Shown: piece after piece, positions 1-8,265 of the stretch
How the letters are laid out: each line of letters starts with the position of its first letter
Numbering within the stretch: the stretch's first letter is position 1
DNA from: ZC4RG35 sp041747855
Lineage (GTDB): Bacteria > Actinomycetota > Acidimicrobiia > Spongiisociales > ZC4RG35
Direction: 5' to 3'
DNA: 64,000 bases
Assembly: GCA_041747855.1 (NCBI GenBank)
Contig: JBGTEJ010000021.1
Span: 1 to 64,000, forward strand
Notes under the pieces: generated by a model
What the model saw: the letters and a program-made list of their open reading frames with translations, nothing else
Told to the model about the DNA's origin: nothing
The model's database searches: none
Position numbers and translations under genes: made by a program

Positions 1-365
1 GGCTTGTCGTAGCGGGCGATCATGATCCGTCGGGTGCTGACCAGGTTGTCGAAGCATCCGTTGCGGTTGAGCTTGCCGTCGGGGCCCCGGAAAGGGATGC
101 GGGCCATGGTGTCGGTGACATGGCGGTAGAAGCCGGGGAAGAACCGGAACCCGTGCTCGCCGGGAAGGAACTTGTCGGGATTGGTCAGGTTGGTTCCGGG
201 GACGTCGACCGACCTGGCCTTGCCACCGACGTAGGTGTGGTGCCTCTCGAACACTTCCACCTGGTAGCCGCGTTCTGCCAGCTCCTGGGCGGCGGACATG
301 CCGGCGACACCACCGCCGATGATCGCTACCCGTCCCGCCCCTTGCATCGCGGCGACGATACACAT
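1..365 (-). CDS. FAD-dependent oxidoreductase, phytoene desaturase/amine oxidase-like (partial)
   Basis: N-terminal 121 residues only; the rest lies left of the window. The dinucleotide-binding motif VAIIGGGVAGMSAA follows a short leader, and an acidic end to the second strand (VEVFER) fits FAD binding. The stretch GEHGFRFFPGFYRH is typical of the hydroxysqualene dehydroxylase/phytoene desaturase-like flavoproteins, which oxidise polyprenoid or amine substrates; the substrate here is unknown. The start may be the ATG at 365 or the in-frame ATG at 347, which sits closer to the Rossmann motif; neither has a strong ribosome-binding site. Confidence 0.75.
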   Translation of the reverse strand, partial: MCIVAAMQGAGRVAIIGGGVAGMSAAQELAERGYQVEVFERHHTYVGGKARSVDVPGTNLTNPDKFLPGEHGFRFFPGFYRHVTDTMARIPFRGPDGKLNRNGCFDNLVSTRRIMIARYDK

Positions 366-466
366 GCGTAGGGGGTCCCATACGCGTCAGACCCTTCACT
401 TGAGCGTCGTCTAGTTCCTGTCACACGCTGCCGATAACTTGTGCTGCCAACGAGGAGATAGCCACC

Positions 467-847
467 GTGCACGTCACCCATCTGGTCCTGGCCAACAATG
501 GGGAATTCAATAGAGAAGGTCTACTCGACCTTTACGGAGTCGGATGGGACGCCTACCAGGTTCCGGCCTTCCCCTCGACGGTGCAGGGGGTTGTGAGCGG
601 CATCGCCACTTTCAGTCCGGAGGAAGTCGGCGAGGCATTCGAAGCCACCATGACCCTTCGTCAGGGAACAACGATCATCGACAGTCGAACCTCTTTCGAT
701 CTCATATCGGAGAGCGAAAGCATCCCCTTCCTCGTCCCCTTCGCCGGCATCGTGCGTGACACCACCGACCTCGAGATTTGGGTGGAGGACGAATCCGGCC
801 CCCTGGCAACCACCACCTGCCGAATCGTCATCATCGAGCCTGACTGA
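467..847 (+). CDS. Conserved hypothetical protein, DUF6941-like
   Basis: A 126-residue soluble protein beginning MHVTHLVLANNGEFN and rich in beta strands. The pattern (short N-terminal THLVLAN strand, a YGVGWDAYQVPAFP segment, then alternating hydrophobic strands) resembles the small DUF6941 proteins of actinobacteria, whose function is not known. No signal peptide or membrane segment is visible. It stands alone ahead of a toxin-antitoxin pair, with a GAGGAGA ribosome-binding site about 12 bases before the ATG. The family assignment is from memory of the pattern. Confidence 0.6.
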   Translation: MHVTHLVLANNGEFNREGLLDLYGVGWDAYQVPAFPSTVQGVVSGIATFSPEEVGEAFEATMTLRQGTTIIDSRTSFDLISESESIPFLVPFAGIVRDTTDLEIWVEDESGPLATTTCRIVIIEPD

Positions 848-895
848 CGAGTTGTTGAGAGGTACAACTTTGGTGTTATATATTCGGAGTGTTGT

Positions 896-1258
896 ATGAT
901 GTCGTGGACGTGGTCCATCGACGTGAGCCGGGTTGATGGCTGGCTGAAGGGCCTCGACCAGTCGTCGTATGAACAGGTTGTGGCTGCTCTAGAGCTTCTG
1001 GCGGATCGAGGACCTCAGTTGGGCCGGCCCATTGTGGACACGGTCGTCGGCTCACGTCACAAGAACATGAAGGAGTTACGGCCCGGATCCAAGGGTCGAT
1101 CAGAGTTGAGAGTTTTGTTCGCATTCGATCCGGATCGCAAAGCGATCTTGCTGGTTGCGGGCGACAAGTCCGGGCAGTGGGAAAAGTGGTATGACGTGAA
1201 CATTCCGATTGCGGACGACCTGCTAGACGAACACCTGGAACAGTTGAAGGAGCGATGA
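896..1258 (+). CDS. HigB/RelE-type toxin (Gp49-like)
   Basis: A 120-residue protein matching the phage Gp49/HigB toxin family: an N-terminal helix pair (LDQSSYEQVVAALELLADRG), then KNMKELRPG and LRVLFAFDPDRKAILLVAGDKS, the core sheet typical of RelE-fold ribosome-dependent mRNA interferases. It comes first in the operon and overlaps the antitoxin start by ATGA, the toxin-first order of HigBA. A TTGAGA (855-860) and TATATA (877-882) pair 16 bases apart is a plausible promoter, and GGAG lies just before the start. The ATG at 899 is an equally possible start. Confidence 0.85.
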   Translation: MMSWTWSIDVSRVDGWLKGLDQSSYEQVVAALELLADRGPQLGRPIVDTVVGSRHKNMKELRPGSKGRSELRVLFAFDPDRKAILLVAGDKSGQWEKWYDVNIPIADDLLDEHLEQLKER

Positions 1259-1563
1259 TGGCCAAGACACTTGAAGAACTGCTGGCGGAGCGGCCGGTTG
1301 ATCGTGATGCGGTCGAGCAGCACAAGAAAGGCATGCTTGACGAGGTTCGTGCGTTCCGACTTCGAGAACTCCGCGAGGGTATGAACTTGACTCAGGTCGA
1401 GTTGGCAAAGAGACTCCGAGTCAGTCAGAACCGCGTTTCTCGTCTTGAAGGGGGCGACATCGAACGATCACAGATCGACACACTGCGTCGATATGTCGAG
1501 GCGGTCGGTGGACAACTCAGGGTCGAGGCGGAGTTCGGCGATGAGCGGATTCAGATCGCCTGA
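1255..1563 (+). CDS. HigA-type antitoxin, XRE helix-turn-helix
   Basis: A 102-residue protein with an XRE DNA-binding domain at about residues 35-90: LREGMNLTQVELAKRLRV followed by SQNRVSRLEGG, the recognition helix. The N-terminal part (EELLAERPVDRDAVEQHKKG) is the usual toxin-binding extension. It overlaps the toxin by four bases, so the pair is translationally coupled. By family knowledge it neutralises the toxin and represses its own promoter. Confidence 0.88.
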   Translation: MMAKTLEELLAERPVDRDAVEQHKKGMLDEVRAFRLRELREGMNLTQVELAKRLRVSQNRVSRLEGGDIERSQIDTLRRYVEAVGGQLRVEAEFGDERIQIA

Positions 1564-1657
1564 CGAGTTCAACTGTGGGCGGAGCGAAGGAGGGCTGAGA
1601 ACCGCTCACGATGGTTCTCGGTTCGGAGCAAATTGGTACGGGCTCTCGTTCGGGAAC

Positions 1658-1691
1658 AAGTGGGGCCCAGCACATACGCCAGGCCCCACTT
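1658..1691. terminator. Bidirectional hairpin between convergent genes
   Basis: A perfect 10-bp stem, AAGTGGGGCC at 1658-1667 and GGCCCCACTT at 1682-1691, with a 14-base loop. It lies between the end of the HigBA pair and the convergent SDR gene. A second weaker stem (GAGAACC 1597-1603 with GGTTCTC 1613-1619) sits between it and HigA. Confidence 0.6.
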
Positions 1692-1710
1692 CCCCTTTCG
1701 CCCCCGAGGA

Positions 1711-2457
1711 TTACTCCTGGGCGAGGTCCATGACCGGGCCTAGGACGGCCCCGCCATCGATAACCCATTCGGAACCGGTGCTGTAGGTGGCGTCGGCTGC
1801 CATGAACATGAGCAGCTTGGTGACTTCCTCCGACGTTCCGAAACGAGCTATCGGCTGGGCTGCCGTCATCTCGTCTCCGAAGTCTTCCGTCATGGGAGTG
1901 CGGATCGGTCCGGGATGGAGCGACATCACGCGGATGTTGTCCTTGCCCAGTTCCATCGCCGCTGCCTTGGTCATACCCCTGACACCCCACTTTGAGGCCC
2001 CGTAAGCGCTGATCGAGGCGTACCCCATGAGACCTGCGGTCGAGGAGATGTTGATGATCGCCCCTCCGCCAGCCTTCTTCATGGACGGCACCGTGTAGTG
2101 CATCCCGAGGAATGTTCCGGTCAGGTTGATATCGATCACCCTGCGGAACTCGTTGGGATCCATGACGTCGACCGGTCCGTACGACACGATTCCGGCGTTG
2201 TTCACCAACAGGTTGACCGGCCCGTACTCGGATTCGGCAGTTTTCACCGCATCTTTCCAGTCGGCGTCCTTGGTGACGTCGAGACGCACATAGATAGCGT
2301 CATCGCCCAATTCCTCGGCAAGCAGCTTGCCTTCGTCATCGAGGATGTCCCCGATGACCACCTTGGCGCCTTCAGCGACCAGTCCACGTGCATGTTCTGC
2401 TCCCATGCCCCGTGCCCCGCCGCTGATCAAGGCGACCGTTCCTTTGAACCTTGACAT
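1711..2457 (-). CDS. Short-chain dehydrogenase/reductase (hydroxysteroid dehydrogenase-like)
   Basis: A 248-residue classical SDR. Cofactor loop GGARGMG at 13-19, an aspartate at the end of strand 2 (residue 37) favouring NAD over NADP, NNAG at 86-89, Asn111, and catalytic Ser139, Tyr152 and Lys156 (YGASK). The C-terminal IDGGAV is also typical. Closest in pattern to 3-alpha/20-beta-hydroxysteroid dehydrogenases, which oxidise or reduce secondary alcohols; the substrate is not fixed by sequence. It is a single gene with a GGAGGACAA ribosome-binding site just before the ATG. Confidence 0.92.
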   Translation of the reverse strand: MSRFKGTVALISGGARGMGAEHARGLVAEGAKVVIGDILDDEGKLLAEELGDDAIYVRLDVTKDADWKDAVKTAESEYGPVNLLVNNAGIVSYGPVDVMDPNEFRRVIDINLTGTFLGMHYTVPSMKKAGGGAIINISSTAGLMGYASISAYGASKWGVRGMTKAAAMELGKDNIRVMSLHPGPIRTPMTEDFGDEMTAAQPIARFGTSEEVTKLLMFMAADATYSTGSEWVIDGGAVLGPVMDLAQE

Positions 2458-2586
2458 ATTGTCCTCCTTCTCTAGGGGACGGTTCGTCTGCCTCCCGAAG
2501 TTCGGGAGAACATGCCCTGATCATGCGGGATGTGGCCGGTCGCTGGTAGGGCACTTGGTCACATTGGGGGCCTTATGAGACCTGTT

Positions 2587-2895
2587 TCAGCAGCCTGTTG
2601 AGTCGCGTAAGACCCGACAGGTCTCGGCAAGACGTTCCGGTGACAATTGGGCCACTGGTCGACGGAATGTATCTCGAGGGAGGGTGTGCAAGTTGTCGAA
2701 GTTGACGACGCAGTCGGTGGGGACACCGTCACGCTCGGCGTCTAGCTCTAGTTCGGACACCAGCCCCCTCCGGGTCTTCGTCAAGGCGGCCACCACCACT
2801 GATCCGATACGGTCGGCAACAGGATCGCGGGTGAGGACGAGTACGGGCCTGTCACCACCGGGCGTCCTGGCGAACCAGATCTCACCCCGTCTCAT
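2587..2895 (-). CDS. MazF/PemK-family toxin
   Basis: Start chosen at 2895 because MRRGEIWFART is the canonical MazF N-terminus; a longer reading from 2946 only adds residues overlapping the antitoxin. The 102-residue product carries RPVLVLTRDPV, VVVAALT and VVNFDNLHTLPRDTF, the strand and loop pattern of CcdB/PemK mRNA endoribonucleases, followed by a C-terminal helix. It overlaps the upstream antitoxin by 14 bases. Confidence 0.88.
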   Translation of the reverse strand: MRRGEIWFARTPGGDRPVLVLTRDPVADRIGSVVVAALTKTRRGLVSELELDAERDGVPTDCVVNFDNLHTLPRDTFRRPVAQLSPERLAETCRVLRDSTGC

Positions 2896-3133
2896 CGAGC
2901 CAATCCGTCCAGTCTTCGGCCGGACCCCAGTCAGCGACGTCGCCAAGGCTGGCCTCTTCGGGTGTGGGCGGTTTCCTCAGCCACGCCTCGATGTCTTCTT
3001 CGCTCCTGAGGCGTACCAGGTGGCGGTGGAGCGCGTCGCGCAGGAGCTCGGATCTATCGACCCCGAGGCGCTGCGCCCACCGCGCCGCCTCTTCCGCCTG
3101 ATTCGGGTCTACTCGGAAGCTGAACATTGTCAT
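2882..3133 (-). CDS. MazE-like antitoxin (ribbon-helix-helix type)
   Basis: An 83-residue protein. The N-terminus MTMFSFRVDPNQAEEAARWAQRLGVDRSELLRDALHR fits a ribbon-helix-helix DNA-binding domain: one strand and two helices. The acidic, tryptophan-rich tail (VADWGPAEDWTDWLDE) is the likely toxin-binding part. It is the first gene of the pair and its start lies inside an 8-bp inverted repeat, consistent with autoregulation. ATG at 3127 is an alternative start. Confidence 0.82.
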   Translation of the reverse strand: MTMFSFRVDPNQAEEAARWAQRLGVDRSELLRDALHRHLVRLRSEEDIEAWLRKPPTPEEASLGDVADWGPAEDWTDWLDETG

Positions 3134-3157
3134 ACATGCAGCCTATCGCGTATGACA
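3128..3157 (-). promoter_or_regulatory. Probable operator of the MazEF-like pair
   Basis: Perfect inverted repeat TGTCATAC (3128-3135) and GTATGACA (3150-3157) with 14 bases between. It covers the antitoxin start and the region where its promoter must lie. The antitoxin is of a type known to bind such repeats; binding is inferred. Confidence 0.55.
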
Positions 3158-3285
3158 CCCGCGGACAACCCTCTTCCTTCCCTGGTGGCAACTGCAGCCC
3201 AAGCGCACAGCCTGGAAGCGCCTCTTTTCGTCAGATCGACCCTCGAACCGGCGGACGTGGTTTGGATACATGGAGTCAAGTCATT

Positions 3286-3301
3286 TCATGATGTATCATG
3301 A
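3286..3301 (+). promoter_or_regulatory. Probable operator of the RHH/Doc pair
   Basis: TCATGATGTATCATGA: two self-complementary TCATGA hexamers four bases apart, forming a near-perfect 16-bp palindrome 8 bases before the antitoxin start. This is the expected layout for a ribbon-helix-helix autorepressor. Confidence 0.5.
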
Positions 3302-3308
3302 TGGCACT

Positions 3309-3530
3309 ATGACCGTGCAGAAATTCTCATCCCAGGCTCGGCCTGAGCTTCTCGAAGAAGTTCGACGCTTGGCTGCAGCGGAGGGTCGCCAGTTTCAAGC
3401 CGTTCTCGATGAAGCTCTGGTTGAGTGGGTGGAACGGAAGAAGGGCGACTCCCCGCGACCCGAGGTCATCGCCCAAGCAAAGGCTTCCATTGCTCGGCAT
3501 CGGCGCCTCTACGAGGAACTCGCGAAGTAG
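3309..3530 (+). CDS. Ribbon-helix-helix antitoxin paired with Doc toxin
   Basis: A 73-residue product from the ATG at 3309 (MTVQKFSSQARPELLEEVRR); an in-frame ATG at 3270 would put the start upstream of the palindrome. The N-terminal half predicts a strand and two helices with a VRRLAAAEGRQFQAVLDEALVEWV core like CopG/Arc regulators, and the C-terminal half is a charged helix (KASIARHRRLYEELAK). It ends one base before the Doc start. By position and form it is the antitoxin. Confidence 0.78.
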   Translation: MTVQKFSSQARPELLEEVRRLAAAEGRQFQAVLDEALVEWVERKKGDSPRPEVIAQAKASIARHRRLYEELAK

Positions 3531-3905
3531 TTGACTGATTACCTCACAGTCGTCGAGGTCCTCGCCATCCACGCCCTGCTGATCGAAGAGTTCGGCGGCG
3601 CCGATGGTGTCCGTGACCTCGGCGCCCTGGAATCTGCTGTATTCAGACCGCAAACGGGCTACTACGACGACGCCATCGCCGAAGCGGCGACGCTCCTCGA
3701 GAGCCTCATTCAGAACCACCCGTTTTTAGACGGGAAAAAGCGCACAGCTGTCGCAGCTGCGGATGTGCATTTACGGATGAACGGTCTCGAGCTGGGCGGT
3801 GACTCCATCCGGCATCACGACTTCATCGTCGGACTGATCGCTGCTGGGGATCTCGAGTGGAAAGCGATCGACGCCTGGTTGCGGAGGAACGTCGAGGAGT
3901 CCTGA
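3531..3905 (+). CDS. doc: Doc-type toxin (Fic fold)
   Basis: A 124-residue Doc homologue starting on TTG immediately after the antitoxin stop. The Fic/Doc signature HPFLDGKKR is at 63-71, with His63 and the phosphate-binding loop; Doc proteins phosphorylate elongation factor Tu. The motif has Gly-Lys where P1 Doc has Ala-Asn, a variation known in chromosomal copies. An N-terminal TVVEVLAIHALLIEEFGG and a C-terminal helix complete the fold. Length and motif suggest an intact toxin. Confidence 0.88.
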   Translation: MTDYLTVVEVLAIHALLIEEFGGADGVRDLGALESAVFRPQTGYYDDAIAEAATLLESLIQNHPFLDGKKRTAVAAADVHLRMNGLELGGDSIRHHDFIVGLIAAGDLEWKAIDAWLRRNVEES

Positions 3906-4045
3906 CCGTCCGAGGCGAGACCCCGGGCAAGCCGCTGCATTCTGGGACTGGGACGCTTCACAAATGATCGGAGTCCCGAGCTCGTCGACCCAGCTGGCAG
4001 GAATCCGCGGTCATCGCCGCGTCCCCTGCAGATCCGCCTAATCGC

Positions 4046-4402
4046 CTAAGTCGTGCCCTCGTAAAGACCCATCTGGTTGCCCTCGGTGTCGGTGAAGGCG
4101 GCATACCAACTCGTATCGCTGATGGGCGTCTTCTCCAAGACCACCGACCCACCCGACTCGGTCACCTTGCTGAGGGCGTCGTCGATGGAGTCGACCTCGA
4201 CGTAGCTGCGTACGTTCTGGAGTCCCCCGGCTCGTGCCGCGAACCCACCTCCGCTGATCTCATTGGGTGCTCGCCACATTGGATAGCCCTCGAAGCCCGG
4301 CATCTCGGCGATTTCCCACCCGAGCACCTTGTTGTAGAAATTGGTGGCTCGGTCCATGTCATCGACCGGGATGTCGATATGAGTGATGTCGCCGTGTGCC
4401 AT
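4046..4402 (-). CDS. VOC-family (glyoxalase/bleomycin-resistance fold) protein
   Basis: A 118-residue single-domain VOC protein from the ATG at 4402, which has GGAGAAG before it. Pattern: DITHIDIPVDDMDRATNFYNKVLGWE, then GGGFAARAG, YVEVDSIDDAL, GGSVVLEKTPI, AAFTDTEGNQMGLYE, the paired beta-alpha-beta3 modules. The His in strand 1 and the terminal Glu correspond to metal ligands in this family. Small stand-alone members of this kind act as lyases, dioxygenases or ligand-binding proteins; the reaction is unknown. Confidence 0.85.
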   Translation of the reverse strand: MAHGDITHIDIPVDDMDRATNFYNKVLGWEIAEMPGFEGYPMWRAPNEISGGGFAARAGGLQNVRSYVEVDSIDDALSKVTESGGSVVLEKTPISDTSWYAAFTDTEGNQMGLYEGTT

Positions 4403-4674
4403 TTGTTTCTTCTCCGTTCTTCGAGGTACCTCGATGCTATCCGATCGTCGGCTGAAAGCACCCGGCCCGGCTGACGGACGCGAGGCCGACCTGGCGATAG
4501 CCCTTCCCGTTTCCGACAGCGCCATTCTGCGAGAGAGAGCCGTGCCAGAAGTCATCGAAGGACAGCTTCCGGGTGGGCACAGAAAGCCGATTCACCTGCG
4601 ATGAAGCGGACCGAGTCGGTGTGCCGATCATCGCACCGTAAAAGCCGGGCCGCCGGATTGGATAGGATTACCGT

Positions 4675-6345
4675 TTGAGTCAGGCACTATCGGATCTCGC
4701 CGCAGCCCTCGAACGACGAACCGAGACGGCTCCCGATGCGGGGCGGGTCGAGCGGGCGGAAACGCTCCGCAGACACGTCGCCGAGTACTTGATCCCGAGG
4801 GCATCAGACCTCTCTGCCCCGCTGCTGGTGGTGATCTTGGGCTCCACGGGCGTCGGCAAGTCGAGTCTGTTCAACGCCATCGCCGGCGCTCCTTTGTCCG
4901 AGTCGGGTCTGCTCCGCCCCACCACCCGCCACCCGGTGGCCCTGGTCCACCCTGACGACGCCCCTTCTGGCGGGGAGGGGCCACTCGCCGGGTTCGGACT
5001 CCACCAGATCGACATCAAGCTCGACCCCGATATCTCGCCGGGTGTGATGGTGGTCGACGCCCCCGACTTCGACAGCGTGGAACAGGGCAACCGCGAGCTC
5101 GCTGTGGAGTTGTTGGAGATGGCAGACCTGGTGGTCTTCGTCACCACGGTCACGCGCTATGCCGACCAGGTTCCTTGGGACATCCTCGCCCGCGTCCGCC
5201 AACGTGGCGTGCCCCTCCTGGCTGTGATCAACCTCATGCCCACCGACGAGGCCGACGAGGCGGCGGTGATGGCCGACTATCGAGCACTGATCGAAAGGGG
5301 CGACATCGACCGCCAGGGGGCGTTCGGTGACCTCGAGGTGCTCTCGGTCGCCGACGGTGCGATCGACGCGTCCATTGACGGTCTCCGTCGGGAGGCGGTG
5401 GCTCCCATCCTCGACGGCATAGAGCGACTGCGCCGCACCGACGAGGAGAGGAAGTCGATAGCTCGCCGCAGCCTTGGCGGCGCCCTCGCCGGACTGCCCG
5501 AGGCGGTGGAGAAGATCGCCGTCGAGGTGGAGAAGGAACAGGAGGAGGCTGCGTCGCTTCGCGACTCCCTCCAATCGAACTACGCGGCTGCCCGCCGACA
5601 ACTGGGCGCCGAGATCGAGCGCGGCACCTTCCTCCGCAGCGAGGTCATGCGGCAGTGGCTCGACTTCGTCAACGCCGGCCCGCTGGCCCGATACCTGTCC
5701 GAAGGTGTGGGCAAGGTGGCCGCCACCATCCGCAACCTATTCCGGACCTCACCGGTCCAGCCAGCGCCTCCGGCCCGGGAGGCCGCATTCGCCGACCTGG
5801 TGACCGCGGTGGTCCAACACGCCGATACCGCCGCTTCGCGCACCGCTACGGGCTGGACCGACACACACCACGGGGCGGCGGCGCTTGCCGAGCACGCTGC
5901 ACTGTGGGGGGCCAGGCCGGAGTTGGCATCCCGACTCGAGGAGACGCTGGCCGAGTGGATGGAGGAGGTCGCCGACGAGATCCAGGCGATAGGCGCCGAC
6001 CGCAAGCAGATAGCTCGGGCGGCCAGCATCGGGATCAACGTGCTCGGAACCAGCGCCATCCTGGCGGTGTTCGCCCAAACCGGAGGGCTCACCGGAGCCG
6101 AGGTCGGGATTGGTGCCGCCACCGCCGTGCTCAACCAGAAGCTCTTGGAAGCGATCTTTGGTGAGGGCAACGTCGCCAAGTTCGTCAACTGGGCTCGAGC
6201 TCGTCTCGATGGAATCCTCGACGCTGTGTTCGAAATTGAGCAGCGACGATTCCTCGAAGCTCTCGGTCCCCTGGCCGAGCAGTCCGACCTGGCCTCGGAG
6301 CTGCGCCAAACGGCCCGGGCCGCCGCTCGGGTTGAAACAGCATGA
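4675..6345 (+). CDS. Dynamin/YfjP-like GTPase, first of a pair
   Basis: A 556-residue P-loop GTPase starting on TTG. Walker A GSTGVGKSS is at 56-64, switch threonines in LRPTTRHP, and a G3 motif VVDAPDFD. The expected G4 NKxD is replaced by NLMPTDE, so guanine recognition may be unusual. After the GTPase domain come a long charged coiled coil (about 270-320) and a hydrophobic alanine/glycine-rich segment near 445-485, the layout of membrane-remodelling GTPases. It overlaps the next gene by four bases, and both proteins share the LRPTT and DxPDxDSV blocks, so they are paralogues that probably work together at the membrane. Confidence 0.82.
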   Translation: MSQALSDLAAALERRTETAPDAGRVERAETLRRHVAEYLIPRASDLSAPLLVVILGSTGVGKSSLFNAIAGAPLSESGLLRPTTRHPVALVHPDDAPSGGEGPLAGFGLHQIDIKLDPDISPGVMVVDAPDFDSVEQGNRELAVELLEMADLVVFVTTVTRYADQVPWDILARVRQRGVPLLAVINLMPTDEADEAAVMADYRALIERGDIDRQGAFGDLEVLSVADGAIDASIDGLRREAVAPILDGIERLRRTDEERKSIARRSLGGALAGLPEAVEKIAVEVEKEQEEAASLRDSLQSNYAAARRQLGAEIERGTFLRSEVMRQWLDFVNAGPLARYLSEGVGKVAATIRNLFRTSPVQPAPPAREAAFADLVTAVVQHADTAASRTATGWTDTHHGAAALAEHAALWGARPELASRLEETLAEWMEEVADEIQAIGADRKQIARAASIGINVLGTSAILAVFAQTGGLTGAEVGIGAATAVLNQKLLEAIFGEGNVAKFVNWARARLDGILDAVFEIEQRRFLEALGPLAEQSDLASELRQTARAAARVETA

Positions 6346-7931
6346 ACCCGATCGAGAGATTGCGGGAAGCGGCGGCCGCCGCGGCCGATCTCGGCCTGGC
6401 CGAGCAGGCCCGGTCGGCGGAGACGCTGGCAGACGAGAGCGAGCGGCGTCTCGGCTTTCCCGGCGAGATCTACGTGATGGCGCTGGTTGGCGGGACCGGA
6501 GTGGGCAAGTCTTCGGTGCTCAACGCCCTCGCCGGTGAAGAAGTCAGCCCGGCGCGGGCTCTCCGCCCCACCACCGAAACCCCGATCGCCTGGGTGGCCA
6601 ACGAGGCAGAAGGCGAGATCCGCCCGTTGCTGGATTGGTTGGGGGTGGAGCGAGTCAAGGGACACGACCGTCCCGACCTGTCCGGGGTCGCCATCCTCGA
6701 TCTCCCCGACATCGACAGCGTCCGCACCGAACATCGAGCCACCGTCGACGTCCTCCTCCCCCGTGTCGACGCCGTCGCCTTCGTGGTCGACCCGGAGAAG
6801 TACGACGACGAGCGGATCCACTCCTATCTCCGCAGATTGGCACCCCATGCCGATCGGATGCGGTTCATCTTCAACAAGGCCGACCGCATCGACCCCGATG
6901 AGAGGAAGGTGCTCGCCGACGATTTCCGGCGCCAGCTGGCCACCGACGGGATCCCCCTAGCCAGGGTGGACGTGGTGTCGGCTAGGGACGGTACCGGTAT
7001 CGACGAGCTTCGAACCTCACTTGCCCAAGCGGCCGACGCCAAGGCGATCGTCGCGGCGAGAGTGGCCACCGATGCCGCGGCACGGACCGAAGAACTGGCC
7101 CGGGCGGCCGGCTTGGACCCGGACAGTCCCCACACCCCGTTGCTGACCCCCGCAGAAAGGGAGACCGCGGTGACGGACGCGGTGCAAGGGGCGATGGCGA
7201 TTGTCGACCTCGACGGCGTATCCCGACAGATGCAGGAGGCGGTCATTCACCGCGCCTCCCGCCGGGGCGGGTCGCTTCTGGCCCGGGTGCTGAGCCTCGT
7301 GTCACTGACCACAGGGAGGAAGTCGAGAAAGGCCGATCCTGCCGCCTACCTCGTCGACTGGCGGCCCCGGGGAAGCCTGGGCCATGTGCTCAACCCGGTC
7401 CGATCGGCTCTCGTCAGGGCCGTCGGGTCGCTGCCCGCCCAAACGCGACCCTTGATACTGGCGAACTTGGGGGCGGACGAGGTGGAGACCGCGGTCACCC
7501 GGGCGCTGGATCGCTCCACTCGCAAGGCCGCAGAGGAGATGACCGTGCCCAGCTCGATCCTTTGGCCGGTAGTTGGTTTCATCCAGCTGTTCCTCGGCGC
7601 AGTGCTGGTTTTCGCCGCCGCCTGGTACCTCATCGTGATCTTCGGTCCGAACCAACTCCCCGTCGCCACCATCGACCTCCCCTATCTCGGCCCGGTGCCC
7701 ACGCCACTGGTTCTGCTCACCGGCTCGCTCGCCCTGAGCGTCCTCCTTGGCTTCCTGCTCAAACTTCACTCCGCCCGGATCGGCCGCCGCATCGGTCGGG
7801 AGGCAGCGGCTCGGGTAAGAGAGTCGGTCGCACAGGCGGTCACCACCGCCGGCTTCGCAGGCCTGGATCGGGTGGAGGATGCCCGGCGCCGCCTCGCCGA
7901 ACTATCGATTGACAGGTTCGCAAGCAGCTAG
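6342..7931 (+). CDS. Membrane-anchored GTPase, second of a pair (YfjP-like)
   Basis: A 529-residue GTPase: Walker A GGTGVGKSS at 50-58, LRPTTETP switch, G3 DLPDIDSV, and a proper G4 NKAD near residue 178. Two strongly hydrophobic segments at about 405-430 and 447-468 anchor it in the membrane; a basic/helical tail follows. The start ATG lies in the overlap with the upstream GTPase stop. Family knowledge of paired bacterial dynamins suggests a hetero-oligomer shaping or guarding the membrane, but no specific process is shown here. Confidence 0.85.
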   Translation: MNPIERLREAAAAAADLGLAEQARSAETLADESERRLGFPGEIYVMALVGGTGVGKSSVLNALAGEEVSPARALRPTTETPIAWVANEAEGEIRPLLDWLGVERVKGHDRPDLSGVAILDLPDIDSVRTEHRATVDVLLPRVDAVAFVVDPEKYDDERIHSYLRRLAPHADRMRFIFNKADRIDPDERKVLADDFRRQLATDGIPLARVDVVSARDGTGIDELRTSLAQAADAKAIVAARVATDAAARTEELARAAGLDPDSPHTPLLTPAERETAVTDAVQGAMAIVDLDGVSRQMQEAVIHRASRRGGSLLARVLSLVSLTTGRKSRKADPAAYLVDWRPRGSLGHVLNPVRSALVRAVGSLPAQTRPLILANLGADEVETAVTRALDRSTRKAAEEMTVPSSILWPVVGFIQLFLGAVLVFAAAWYLIVIFGPNQLPVATIDLPYLGPVPTPLVLLTGSLALSVLLGFLLKLHSARIGRRIGREAAARVRESVAQAVTTAGFAGLDRVEDARRRLAELSIDRFASS

Positions 7932-7936
7932 CAAGG

Positions 7937-8122
7937 GTGAGACTCCTGTTCCAGCCTGGGAAGTTCCCACAGGTGCTGGTCGCCACCGCCGACGAAAAGA
8001 TCGACGAGAACGGCGCCTTCTCAGACGAGGAGACGCTCAAGTTCGTGAGCGGGCTGCTCGAGTCTGGAAGCGCTGGTGGAAACCCACCGAGAGCCCACCT
8101 AATCACGCCAAAGGCAAGATGA
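7937..8122 (+). pseudogene. Remnant of an NADPH-dependent FMN reductase (C-terminus, frameshifted)
   Basis: Reading from 7937 gives FPQVLVATADEKIDENGAFSDEETLKFVSGLLES-like residues, matching the C-terminal part of NADPH-dependent FMN reductases (…DENG…DEETREFL…). After position about 8066 the expected aromatic tail (WKRWWKP) continues in another frame, as if one base had been lost after CTCGAG. The flavodoxin-like N-terminal two-thirds is absent, cut by the end of the GTPase gene at 7931. It fills most of the 7932-8265 interval, where no other gene is seen. Confidence 0.45.
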
Positions 8123-8265
8123 CGCAACCCAGGGTTGTATCCGCGCATGCGTGGGATCTGGCGTCCAGAAAGAAGTCTCTCGATCGAGAAGTCGGGGAAA
8201 CTCAGTTTCGTACCAGCAGCGAGTGGGTACGTTGAAGTCGCAGCTCCCGAGTGGAAGGCCCGAAC

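Noticed and set aside
851..867. GTTGT…ACAAC inverted repeat before the HigBA pair as an operator
   Set aside because: Arms are only five bases; plausible in place but too weak to list as a feature.
5580..6848. Long minus-strand open frame (422 residues) across the GTPase pair
   Set aside because: It lies antisense to two clear P-loop proteins; its composition (Ser/Ala/Arg-rich, no motif) is that of a shadow frame in high-GC DNA.
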